Positions 24,143 through 34,800 of a DNA stretch of 64,000 nucleotides are shown piece by piece. How positions within the stretch are numbered: the first letter of the stretch is position 1; each line of letters opens with the position of its first letter. The notes beneath the pieces are model-generated. The model did no database searches, was not told where the DNA came from, and saw only the letters and a list, made by a program, of their open reading frames with translations. The DNA is taken from assembly GCA_003439945.1 (NCBI GenBank), contig QVRM01001376.1, positions 1 to 64,000 of the forward strand, read 5' to 3'. The position numbers and the translations under genes were made by a program. Source of the DNA: Dermanyssus gallinae. Taxonomy: Eukaryota; Arthropoda; Arachnida; Mesostigmata; Dermanyssidae.

Positions 24143-24604
24143 TCAGGTTACACATTATGTGTCGGAGCCAAGAGTAATGCGGTTAGCAGAAAAGAAGCTT
24201 ATGCTCACACTGACAATAACATAAAGGTAAATGGGTATGAACTAAAATTGGTCAAAAACTTCAGATATCTGAGAGTACACAGATGCCCAGGCTGTGCTTA
24301 CTAAGTATATAAAAGTAAAAAAAAGTGAGAGGAAAAGAGAGCGAAGGTGATTTTCTTGAATATTTTGTTAGAGAATCTCCGACATTTTGACCAACAATGG
24401 AACTGTAATTAGTACGTTTAAGCTCATAGTATTTTTCGCAGTAACGCATTACCACAGACCCCAAGCTAACACTTGACAACCCCAATTTTCGACAAAATGA
24501 AAACCATGTTTTAAAAGAGCAATTGGGTTGTCATTTCACCTTATCGACGCTTGTGCTGCATATGTGCAACAAGCCTGCGCTAAAAAAGACCTAGAATTGT
24601 AAAT

Positions 24605-24876
24605 GAATTCTAGACTATCCTCCGGATCCTAGACTACTCCAGCCCCAACGGCTCAGAATCGCCGTGAGGCATATCTTCCACGCATTGAACGCCGACCATG
24701 TTGAAATATCTAGGGCTGCTCTAACATTTCTTGTGGCAGCATGGCCGCTGACTCTCAGCGGTACGGTTCATCATCTATTCTCAGTAGTATCACTCAGTGA
24801 GACTTCGATCAACAACGGCGATCGAACCGACGACACGTGCTTTAACGGTAGAACGTATAACTATTATGGCGACTTA
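24605..24876 (-). repeat. SINE family B, copy 2 (diverged)
   Basis: Shares with copy 1 the tctagactatcct end, the tatctagggctgc block, the cttgtggcagca..gccgct block, the catctattctcag block and the B-box region (cgatcgaaccg on plus). The A-box end has drifted: where the others read agcgcactagtcccctag it is replaced by unrelated sequence. Confidence 0.6.
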
Positions 24877-24899
24877 CCAATAATGGTAAATAAACAACA

Positions 24900-24901
<2 letters not shown>

Positions 24902-24938
<37 letters not shown>
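24902..24938. repeat. (TA)n microsatellite
   Basis: About 18 TA units, 25 bases from the 5' end of SINE B copy 2. Confidence 0.95.
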
Positions 24939-24941
<3 letters not shown>

Positions 24942-26701
24942 GAAAGTTTATTTAATGTTTATCTGTATGGAACTATACGTTAAGAAACATAAGAAAATAA
25001 TACATTATGCTCAAATGCTATGACTATTTCAGTAGAGATGCAAAATTAACGAAATTGAATTGTAGTAGTCAGGAGGCTACTCTACTCGACCATAATGACG
25101 GCTCATTTAGAGAGCACGCCTTGCTGTACCATCAGCAAAGCACTCTTTCGAAATGCTTGTAACCTCTCTTTCTCTTTATTGATCAAACAGAAACGTTTTC
25201 TATCTGCTTGCGGCGGCAATGAGAAATCATGATTTTTTTAAATGGATGCATTTGACTAAATTGTGGTCTTCTAAAACGCTTCACTGTGACGGCGTTGAAA
25301 TGCAACATTTTTCTCCGTAGGGTACTTGGGACTCCAGTTAGATTAGCGCACTAATCCCGTATTCTCCCACGGCCAGTCTCGAGATTGCGATGCAATTCTC
25401 CAAAACCCTGGAAGCGATGCTTTGCGTTTGAAAATCCTTTGCGTTTATCTACTCCCTTGGTTCGTGCTCTCGTCCCACCGCACCGCGATGTATCCGGATT
25501 GTACAAGAAAACCCGCAACCCTTAGTGTAGAGGTGCGCGAAGGCGCCTTGCATGACTCGACGCGAGTCTAACCTGTACGGACGGGTGGCAAGCTGTTAAA
25601 GGCTACTGAGCCAAGCCGAGCCCGCGTCTGGGCTGAGGGCTGCCCACTGATGCTCATCATCCCACTAGACCATGGCGGTCTGCAGGTCTGGTGGACAGCT
25701 ACCTTAGGCGGCCTTCGAGAAAAATCGAGGCCCAGTCTTGTGCCAATTTCACGAATAGGAGGAGGGCAGAGAGGCAAACAGAAGAGCCCAGGAAAGGGGA
25801 GGTCGAGGAAAAGAACGAGAATACCGAGGATGAGTATCCCGTTAGCGCTGTAGAGTGGTAGTAGTTGTAGTCAGTGGTTAGTTCGTTCTATCCTAATAGG
25901 TGGGCAGTCGTGGGGAAGAGAAGCTTCCACTGGAATGGAAGGTTTGAGGGCCCTATTTTGAAATGCAAATATGCCGCCAGCCACTGCTCAATGGCCACCG
26001 CCATTCTGTGCAGCCGGCTGCGAGACGCCCTTCTCTCTCTCTCTTTGTCCGTGTCCTGCTAGCTTCCGTTCACCCGCGTTCGAGGTACCACGTGCCACGA
26101 GTGCGCCGTTCCCATGAATCGGCCTCATTTCTGCCTCAACTTCGGCGGGCAGCTGAATAAACGCCTTCGATCCGACCGACTGATTGGTTCCCCCACCTCC
26201 CACCTAACTACCCCCTATGGTCGAGCGGCTGGCAGGCCCAAAGTGCCGGGCCAGCCATTCGCCGAGGGTAGCCTGTAAAGCCGGTAAAGCTAAATGTATG
26301 AATGGCTTGTAGTGTTCGTCGACCGTCACTGTCGTTTTCACTACGTCCGTGTAGCAGGGCCAGGACAATTTGACATGATGAAGGAAACTCATGATAAAGG
26401 AGATTAGGAGGTGATTAGGTGGTGGTCCTACAGAGCAACATCCCATGCCATGGCCTGGGTAAAGGTTGCTGCTGAATGCAATCAAATTCACTTTCTTGTA
26501 GTGTTGAGTGTTAGGAAACCACTACGTGGAAGCACTTCATCTCCCAACCTTTTAAGTCAGGCCATACCGTGCTCACATTATACTATGCTTGGCCTCCTTC
26601 AGCTGAGGAATGCAGCAGGACAATGCTCACCCAGATTCGCAATCAAGAACGAATAAATAATTCTACCCGAGTGCCCAGTAAGAGAAGCATGGTTTGGTTA
26701 G

Positions 26702-26704
<3 letters not shown>
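24939..26704. other. no gene recognised
   Basis: Unique sequence. A minus frame at 26204-26491 (95 codons) has protein-like composition (LLISFIMSFLHHVKLSWPCY) but no flanking splice consensus. AT-rich before 25300 and GC-richer at 25500-26200. Confidence 0.35.

Positions 26705-26739
<35 letters not shown>
26705..26739. repeat. (TA)n microsatellite
   Basis: About 17 TA units, 70 bases from SINE B copy 3. Confidence 0.95.
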
Positions 26740-26741
<2 letters not shown>

Positions 26742-26809
26742 GAGAAAGAACGACGGGGAAAGAGGGCATAGGTGTTAGAAATATACTGAGATTAGTCTAG
26801 TGCTAAAAA

Positions 26810-27092
26810 CATTTTATAAGGAGGTTGTTTTTAATTTTAGACCATCCCCCGTCCCCTACGGACTTAAAATTAATCTTCAACGCACCGAGGGCCGGAGATG
26901 TTGAGGTATCTAGGGTTCCCCAGCAGTCTTTTTGGCGCGCATAGCCGCTAACTGTCAGCGGTGTGGTTTCTCCTTTACTCTCAATGAGCAAAGCTCAAAG
27001 AAAATTTAATCAACAACAAGGATTGAACCTGCGACACCCCGGTAGATGACAACCATGACTAGCGCACTGGTCCCCTAGACTATATCGTCACA
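26810..27092 (-). repeat. SINE family B, copy 3
   Basis: Collinear with copy 1 throughout: the tail attttataaggaggttgtt, then cgtcccctacgg, the gccgctaact block, and the B box on plus as ggattgaacc. The A-box head is the same (agcgcactggtcccctag). The head is intact except for the last bases (tatatcgtcac instead of ccacgccgccac). Confidence 0.7.
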
Positions 27093-27416
27093 CTCCGTGG
27101 TTGATCTAAATGTTGCAAATCGAGGGTTTACGGAGGGATCATACAAACGAGACTGACCACCGCAAGTAATTAAATTAATTCCCGCTTATGAGGACGACAT
27201 ACACCTATTTATAGTAAATAGTTAGTTCCCAAAAAGCAAATTTACGCAGAAGTAAATAGCAGTGTCTCACAAGAGATCATTCAATTAAGTAAAGCTTACC
27301 TCACTATTCTTGAGCATTATACTGGTACCTTTGAAATGTTCCCGCGCTCAGTACTACGATCTCTCCGCGATCTGTTCTCTTCGTAAACATAACAGGGTAG
27401 GGCTGCCAAACTCAGG

Positions 27417-28505
27417 ATGGGGCATTATTCAACGAAACAACTCGTAGAGATTGTGAACGTTTAACATGAAAAACGAAAGTCGATACCGGCATGGTGGCGA
27501 TCTTTTTGAGCAGTTTACGGTCGACACAACCAACCTTCTAAGATTATCATTCATGAACTTCTGCAAAAGTTTCACAGGACAGGTTCAGTATATGATGCGA
27601 CGAGCCGTGGAAAATCACGAAGCGCTCGTTCTGGTGAAAATATTGCGGCTGTGGCCGGCCGTTCCGATCAGCGCCTGAAAACATCGGTTCGGCGATGCGC
27701 CTAAATTGCCCCCGAATTGGTTGAAGTGTGCGAAGACTGGGTCTTTCGCACACCTCAACCTGCTGTATTTAAGATTAGATCCAACGACGAGATATAAGAC
27801 TGTGCTTACACGCCTACGGGCCATCAGGAGAGGCTAAAACGACTGGAGTAGTTCGCCAGTTGGGCTTTCGAGAAGATGCAGCGTAATACTGATTTTGTGA
27901 TGAGAATGGATGATCTTTTTTGACGAAGCCAATCTCTATCTGCATAAATCTACGAGTAAACAGAACTGTCGCATCGCAAAACGTTGCACAACAAGCAATC
28001 GAGAACCCTCATGTGATTTCCAAAGAGCCTTTACGCGATATATGCCATCTGTGACAGTCGGGTGCGGCTTCTGGTTCAAAGGAATAATTAAATCCAGTAT
28101 TTTTCTCCACTCCAAAGTGAATTGTGAACGTTATCGCAGCATGATTCCTAATTGACTTTGACTGAGTTTGGACGAAATCAATGCGAGTGACCTCTAATTA
28201 AAGCAAAATGGTGCCACACAGCCGGCGAAACAATCGAGCTTTTGAGGATGAGTTGTCGCGGACGGGTAACTTTGCGTAACGGGGACCTGCACTGGCCTTA
28301 AAGATCTTGCAATTTAACACCGTTAAATTTCTTTCTGTGGATTTTTTTTCGGAAAAGCAAAGTGTACGCTAATAATCCCACAACCATCGGCGAAACAAGG
28401 ACTAATGTTTCGCAAATTGAAGCGTGCATTACTATAATTGGGCCTGTGTGGAATGGTACAAACGAATGGGGTGTTCCGTGTACAGCTGGCAAATATAATT
28501 CATTA
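27417..28505 (+). pseudogene. dead Tc1/mariner-superfamily transposase, copy 1
   Basis: In shifting plus frames the conceptual protein runs from HYSTKQLVEIV (27423) through a helix-turn-helix part (GRHNQPS, then GKSRSARSGENIAAVAG at 27610-27660) to the catalytic core. The core shows FFDEANLYLHKSTSKQNCRI (27912 onward), VTVGCGFWFKGIIKSS, a WCHTAGETIELL second block near 28210-28240 and the CNLTPLNFFLW third block near 28307-28340. The end reads VYANNPTTIGETRTNVSQIE. This order is characteristic of an IS630/Tc1/mariner-related family widespread in arthropods. Several stops and frameshifts kill it. Terminal inverted repeats were not located. Confidence 0.75.
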
Positions 28506-29350
28506 CAAATGCCATTGATTTCTAACAATTTAAAAATAATATTTCGTTTTCGAATTGTCTTACATACTGTAGTTTTTGTATTACTTTCAAATAACTTAGA
28601 CTATTTTGCGAATATCCTATATCTAATAACCACGAGGTTTCTTTTCACCTCCGCGTCCCATCCACATCGAGTCGTAGATATAAAATTCTCTTGCTCCAGT
28701 CTAGCGCAGTCCGCAGCCAATAACCCGCCTTAGCTGGCTTCAGTAGGTCGACTGTGTTTGTTCTAATTGAAACTCGCGACTGCCTACAGTCGTCGTGCAT
28801 AATGCGCTAGGTAAACGAGAAGCTCAAGTCAATTGATACTGAAAGAATGTCATGAGATCAAAGCGAGCCGGCGCTTTTCTACGGGTTACCTTGGGCCACC
28901 ACTTTAATGGATGTGTAGCACATCCGTGGTCTATATATATATATATATATATATAATATACATGGATAACTATCTACGCATGTACGCAAATTCCAACCGT
29001 CCTGGCCACAAAGATACAGCCAGGGAGTGAATCTTTTCCTACAACACCCCCAAAAACAGCAGAAGCAGATATCGCTGTAGTAATATTATACTAGGTCTCG
29101 GAGTGAGATGACCCGTTTAGGCGTTAGGGTCGAGGACAAAGTGAGACACGCCCGAACGAGAACGCACGAACGAATGCGATGAAGCAGTGGCGAGGAAAAG
29201 AGCTACAAACGAAAAAATCCGTTGAGAAAAAAAGCCTTACACGGAGCCGCTGCTGCTAGTGGAGCTGCAGACCTACGAAATTGAGGGCACGACGGGTTAA
29301 ATCAGCCAATTGGAATAAAATGGCACTGCCGCTGATTTGCCATCCACTAC
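28506..29350. other. no gene recognised
   Basis: AT-rich first half with a (TA)n tract at 28932-28960, then unique sequence. No coding signal. Confidence 0.4.
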
Positions 29351-29351
29351 T

Positions 29352-29420
29352 TTACTACTACTACTACTACTACTACTATTACGACTACCACTACTACTAT
29401 TACGTCTACTATTGCTGCAA
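29352..29420. repeat. (TAC)n tract
   Basis: tactactactac with interruptions, about 68 bases, giving a poly-Tyr run in one plus frame. Confidence 0.9.
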
Positions 29421-29425
29421 CGTCT

Positions 29426-29995
29426 ATGAGAGGAGGACTTCTGCTATTTCGACTACTGCTCCGTGTAGCTCTCTTCGATTGCGACGCACCTCATTGTCTC
29501 TCATATGGTAATGCGAACGATCCTCACATGCAGGCAGGGGAGGACGCCTTGGGAACAACCCCCCCCCCAAAAAAAACGGGATGTGTGCGAACGCAAAAGA
29601 CGGGATGTGTGCAAACGCAGAAGAAGGTGTGTGCACGGAAGACGCTAGCCCACGACAAATCGCAGTGGCAGTTGGCGCAGGCCTTGTTGACGACGCACAA
29701 AGGTAACCTATGGAAAGCGATGTCAAACGACAACGGCGACGATCAAAGCCGACCTCCCGCCGAACTGAACGGCTGGAACATTTTCAAGACCCGGCTGGTC
29801 CTGACAACGTTAGCGGGGCACCAGAGCACTGCTGACGACGGCACAAAATTACGATCGAGGACGACGCAGATCGTCGGCAGCATCAGGAAAAACGACGCAC
29901 GCAAGCGAAATCAGCTAAAACACCGAATTTCAGTACCAGCAGAGTCGTTATCAATACTACTGCGACGAATACGATCGTGGCGACCGTCTTCATAA
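29426..29995 (+). CDS. hypothetical ORF with duplicated KTGCV.TQ motif
   Basis: Open plus frame of 189 codons. Between 29575 and 29636 a 24-25-base unit is duplicated in frame, giving KKTGCVRTQ KTGCVQTQ KKVCARK. The second half has ordinary globular-like composition (LNGWNIFKTRLVLTTLAGHQ) and shows no repeat bias, which is the main reason to keep it. No domain, splice site or promoter is recognised. It overlaps the start of the 21-bp minisatellite. Confidence 0.2.
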   Translation: MRGGLLLFRLLLRVALFDCDAPHCLSYGNANDPHMQAGEDALGTTPPPKKTGCVRTQKTGCVQTQKKVCARKTLAHDKSQWQLAQALLTTHKGNLWKAMSNDNGDDQSRPPAELNGWNIFKTRLVLTTLAGHQSTADDGTKLRSRTTQIVGSIRKNDARKRNQLKHRISVPAESLSILLRRIRSWRPSS

Positions 29996-30360
29996 TCGTG
30001 GCGACCGTCTTCATAATCGTGACTACCGTCTTCATAATCGAGGCGGTCGTCTTTATAATCGAGACGGTCGTCTCTATAATCGTGACGATCGTTTTCATGA
30101 CTCTGGTGGCTTTCTTCATAATCGTGACGACCGTTTTCATGACTCTGACGAGCGTCTTCATGATCATGACGACCGTCTCCTATCACTCTGACGACCGTCT
30201 TCATAGTCGCAACGAACGTACTCATAATCGTGACGACCGTCTTTATGACTTTGCCGACCGTCTTCTTAATCGTGAGGATCGTCTTCATAATCGTGACGAC
30301 CGTCTTCATGTTCGTGACGACCCGCTTTTCACCACCGTGACGACTGTCTTCATGACCGTC
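29970..30360. repeat. 21-bp minisatellite, about 17 units, heptad-coding
   Basis: Diverged tandem copies of a 21-base unit close to cgtgacgaccgtcttcataa. In one plus frame each unit reads R-D-D-R-L-H-N. The heptad holds across the first dozen units, then after a one-base shift near 30180 continues in the next frame (NRDDRLH). The other frames stay open too, giving TVFIIV-type and HDYEDGR-type runs. No flanking coding exon is evident. Confidence 0.8.
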
Positions 30361-30521
30361 ACGCCACCACCACCGCCTCATCTGCCACTCTTTCTCTCAT
30401 TCTCTCGCTCAGTCGCTCATGATGCCAAAACAACGGAGCGAAACGCACAATTGGGCCGCTGGCTTACCCATTCTCGTAAGTCGCTCGACCACAATGAGTG
30501 TACGGTTGCCGGCAAACACAG

Positions 30522-30650
30522 GAACAGCAACAATCAAACCAACAGCAACGACAACAACAACATCAGCAACAACGACAACATCAACAACAACAACATCAAC
30601 AACATCAGCAACAACAACAACATCAGCAACAACAATAATAGCCATAACGA
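30522..30650. repeat. (CAA)n-type tract
   Basis: caacaacaaca with atcag interruptions, about 125 bases, encoding Asn/Thr runs. Confidence 0.9.
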
Positions 30651-31055
30651 GGAGATGCCGAAACAAACGGCAAGCAAACCCAGAGGAGCAGGTAGAAGGG
30701 AACATCGCGACAAAGCTCGAAATGCATGGCTTGCAAAAGTCCCACAGACGACGACGACGACGATGATAGAACGGTAACCCCCGAGACGCCCCCCTTAACG
30801 AAGCCATGTGCATGTGGCTAAAGCATTCGTGTTCGGCACAAGCACACCCAAGAGAGCAGCTGGATTAAACTGCTTTGTACACCCATCCATACATACACAC
30901 ACACACACATCCACACGCTCGTATGCAGTCGCACCCACGCAGGCTCTCCCACACGACTGAATGAACGTATTTTTAGTCTGAAGCCGAGACGCTGGGTCTG
31001 TCTCGTTTTGTAGAACTAGTAGCATAAGTGGTAGTAAAAGTAGTAGTAATAGTGA
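30651..31055. other. no gene recognised
   Basis: Short (AC)n at about 30895-30910 and scattered AGT triplets leading into the SINE array. Confidence 0.45.
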
Positions 31056-31272
31056 GTCGAGCCCGGCGTGGCGTGGGGGTGCATTCGTCTGCGCCTCGAG
31101 ACTGGGGGAGACACAGAAATGCGCGGGTTCGAGCCCCACCGTTGCACAATTGTATCTATGGGGGTTCTATCCGTCTATGAAGCAATGCGAAAAGTAGTCC
31201 CGTAGACGTTAAATCTTGGACTGAGGGTCAGCCCCCCGAAAACTTTTTAGTAGTAGTAGTAGTAATAGTGGA
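31056..31272 (+). repeat. tRNA-derived SINE family A, tandem copy 1
   Basis: Starts gtcgagcccggcg, carries a B-box-like ggttcgagcccc near 31125-31136, then a body with tctatgaagcaatgcg, gacgttaaatcttgg and tgagggtcagccccc, and ends in a (TAG)n tail of about 20 bases. The next copy starts just after this tail. Confidence 0.7.
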
Positions 31273-31494
31273 GTCGAGCCCGGCGGCGTGAGAGTGCATT
31301 CGTCTGCGCCTCGAGACTGGGGGAGACACAAAAATGCGCGGATTCGAGCCCCACCGTTGCACAGTTTGTATTTATGGGGATCCGTCTATGAAGCAATGCG
31401 AAAAAGCAGTCCCGTGGACGTTAAATCTTGGCTGAGGGTCAGCCCCCCAAAAACTTTTTAGTAGTAGTAGTAGTAGTGGTAGTAGTAGAAGTGT
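31273..31494 (+). repeat. SINE family A, tandem copy 2
   Basis: Collinear with copy 1 from head to (TAG)n tail. The B box reads gattcgagcccc. The tail is longer, about 30 bases of tagtagtag. Confidence 0.7.
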
Positions 31495-31689
31495 GTCGAG
31501 CCCGGTGGCGTGGTGGATCAAATCTGCGCCTCGCAACCGGAGGAGACACATAGGTGCGCGGGTTCGAGCCCCACCGTTGCACCGATTTGTATTTATGGGG
31601 GTCTATCCGTTTATGAAGCGGTGCGAGAAGCAATCCCGTGGACGTTAAATCTTGGCTGAGGGTCAGCCCGAAAACTTTACATTTTAGTA
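31495..31689 (+). repeat. SINE family A, tandem copy 3
   Basis: Same head and B box (ggttcgagcccc) and the same gacgttaaatcttggctgag body end. The inner head segment differs (gtggtggatcaaatctgcgcc) and the tail is short (ttttagtaatagtgg). Confidence 0.7.
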
Positions 31690-32391
31690 ATAGTGGTACT
31701 TTAAGTTGTGGTGTTAAGCCGCGTCGACAGGCGCCTGCCACGGACGCACAGATTGTCGATCTTCGTCTCTACTCGTTCAGCACGGGAGGAGGTTTTGTTG
31801 AAGTCTTTTTCCTTGCGGCCCTCAAGACCTCTTCTCTGGCGGCCGGCCGGGCGGCTGCTGATCTTGCACGCGACTTTGACGGACGTCGCGTTAACCGTCG
31901 AGCTGTTGTTGTTGTTACTACGGCACGAATACTACTACTACTACGACTACGACTATTCCTGCGCTGTAACCGAAGCAGTCCCCGTATGCTAACTACTACT
32001 CCCTTACCGCGCAGCAGAAGTCGAGAAGCAAACAGATGGCGCTCGGATCGGAGAAGAAGAATTCGAGAAGGAGGTGGAAAAGGGGGGCGAGGAGGCGAGA
32101 GAGAAGAAGACTTGAATGTGTGTTCATTTTCCAATAGTGACATACAGCGGCTTCGGGCGTACGGCCGACGACCACTCAGAAGTAGCGACATCTAGTTGAG
32201 ATGTTCTCGTTGGTTGGAGCTGTAGGTAGGTCCACGCCGTACAGGCCCGTTTTTCGATCTCTCTCTCTCTATTTCTCTCCCTTGCTCTCCCGTTCGCTAC
32301 TATTTGTGCTTTTCTCCCGATTTTCGACCTAGCTCCCCTCTCGGACGGACGCAGTCGACGGAGTAGAGGTAGCGACGGTCTGTGCACACAC

Positions 32392-32392
<1 letters not shown>
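31690..32392. other. no gene recognised
   Basis: GC-rich sequence with TAC and GTT triplets. Large overlapping frames on both strands (31638-32195 plus, 31769-32191 minus) with Arg/Ser-rich translation look compositional. Confidence 0.35.
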
Positions 32393-32448
<56 letters not shown>

Positions 32449-32473
32449 TTATATATATATATATATATATATA
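32393..32473. repeat. long (TA)n microsatellite
   Basis: About 80 bases of TA with a single tacatata interruption. Confidence 0.95.
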
Positions 32474-32969
32474 GAAAGAGAAAGCGATAAAAAGACGACA
32501 AAACAAGAGGCGGTCAGAAGAGCGAGGGATGAGCGAATTGAGCGGGAAAATAAGAAAGACATAGCATAGTCTAGCATCGTCCTTTTAGCTGGTGTGGTCT
32601 TACGCCCTCTCTCTCTCTCTTCCCTCGCCTAACCTGTACAACCTGGCAATGGTTCGATTTGGACGATCGAATGGACGATTCGTGCTTTTTGTCAAGACGC
32701 AAAAGAAAAAGTCGAAACGCATGGGCGAGGAAAGTCGACGAAGACGAACGCCACCCAACTGAAGTAAGTGGTAGTCCCAAAGAAACGAAAGCAAGTTATA
32801 GTCACATAGAGTGGGAAAAAGACAACGATAGAGAAATAGAGAGAGAGAGAGAGGTAAATCGAACGCCGCAAGGTAACAGAATAGAGCAATGAACGGGTCT
32901 GAAATAGTGGAAGCGGACCCCATGAGGTTCCGCAGCTTCTATATGACATTCACAAAGGACTCGCACAAC

Positions 32970-33000
<31 letters not shown>

Positions 33001-33719
33001 GAAAAAGGAAGGAGAGAGGGGACCAGGAAACACACCAGAACAAGCAAATACTCAACATATGTAGACGCAACCATCCCATTGAAGAGATTGGAGCCGCAGA
33101 CTTTGACGGACCCAGCGGAAGACATGATTGCATCGACAGCCCTTTTCTCTCACTTAATTTATTCCTCTTGTGTCTAATCTACCTCCTACCTACCAAACGA
33201 AACAATCACAGCCAGGATTGTGTGAAGAGCGCGCGCAGCCGTCACTGAGGAAGACCTTTTTGATTTTGCCATCGTGCAAGCACCTCACGTCAACGTTCAA
33301 ACAGCGCCGACGATGGTCGTGCCGACGTTAGTTCATGATACAGCCCACGCACGCACCAACCAGTAGCTCGCTTTGGCCCTGGTGAATCAAAGTCCGTAGT
33401 CAAGCAATCGTCTGCCATATACGACCGCTGTTCTGATCCGCCCTTAATCATCACGGTAGGAATCTAACTGATAGTAATTTGCGCAAGTAGCATGCAGTAA
33501 TGTCATGACATTTCAAGAGCGAGAGCGGGTGGGGAGGAGCTCATGGTTTGATCTGTTTCTGAGCCCCATACTAGTTGCTGCTAGCTGTCAGTAACGCACG
33601 TACATAATGCCGATTCCCCGACACCATCCGTAACAAACAAAGAAAAAATAAAGTCCTTTGTACATAATCGTTGCGATGGTAGTCAGTAACCCTTTTGTCA
33701 TCATCTGAATGATGTGCTT
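32474..33719. other. no gene recognised
   Basis: GA-rich patches at 32820-32855, a second (TA)n at 32971-32996, and a gtaagt site at about 32765. AT-rich unique sequence from 33250. Confidence 0.4.
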
Positions 33720-34800
33720 AAACAGGTGTTGGCAAGCGTTTTATAGCTAGCATGTATACGGCCATTAATAATTTCCACAAACAAAATCTGACCGACCATA
33801 GTCGGAGTCCTCCAAGGTGTGTGTGGGCCCTCGGCATATACCTTAGGCTATTTGTTTGGAAGGCCTTAAAACATGTATATATACTCAACGATTTTAGTCT
33901 AGCACTTTTATTGGAAGAAATGATTAATCTTGGCACTTGGAGTTCTTCCCCAGAAAAGGAAATTATTCACAACTTGGGTAGATGGGCAACACTTTTGCCT
34001 CCTCGTTAGCAGCATGAAGCCGTCCGGCTTCTGATGATTTCTAAGGAAATCATTTCCTTGTACTTGTCCGAACACGCGCCAAGTGATGATGACAATTTAA
34101 TCTGATTGTTGTCCGTCAATTTGTTGTCAATGTGCAGAAAATCTCGTCGCAAAACGTAGTTCGAAGAGCCCGGTGACATTCTTGCCACTTCCCAGGTATT
34201 ACTATCTGGCCGAAGTCCCCTTGTGAGCGCTAGAAATGACTCTGGAGACGCTCAACCCGTCATATCGTTGTATGGCTGGCGTCCTCTACGCTCAGTCCTC
34301 CACAGAGAAGGTGTCCTCTCGCCGTCAACGCCGACCGTACTGAGATATTGCGCCAGAGCAATTTTCATTTTGGCAATCAGTTTTGCGGCGAACCCCGTAA
34401 TACAGCCTTCGTATGCCTTGTTAGCTTGTCAACCTATGCCATCGTTTCACTGAAGCGCTCTTTGAGAGCCATTGTGCCACTAGAGGCATTCATCGAATGC
34501 AGGTGGCTATTACGCATGTTCAAAGGGCAGCCTCGCAATTGACGCCGCTTCACGCCGACCTCTGTCAGCTTTACTTGGTTCGTAACCAAATGCTTCAAGC
34601 CAGCGCTTCGAATTATTGACATCGATATTACTTGACTGTGCTCAACGCTACGAAGATCAAAATGCCAAGATCTGCTCACTATACTTTTAGTAGTGTGGTG
34701 GCATGACTTACAGTGCCCTCGAAAAATCAATTTGAGAGGGCCTTATTCTTTTTATGAGCCCACCGTAACAGTTGACGCCTGTTGTTGTATTTCACCTTGT
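33720..34800 (+). pseudogene. possible non-LTR RT remnant, heavily decayed
   Basis: Around 33796-33840 one plus frame reads VGVLQGVCGPSAYTL, which resembles the GVPQGSVLGPLLF block before the catalytic box in non-LTR reverse transcriptases. No YADD box was found at the expected distance, and downstream open stretches in other frames cannot be aligned by eye. Treat as a weak lead. Confidence 0.25.

Noticed and set aside
24887..24955. Inverted match around the (TA)n tract at 24902
   Set aside because: Only about 11 of 15 flanking bases match, far weaker than the foldbacks at 1914 and 19881.
30061..30340. CRISPR-like array of short repeats
   Set aside because: The 21-bp units are directly contiguous with no spacers; it is a minisatellite in a eukaryotic context.
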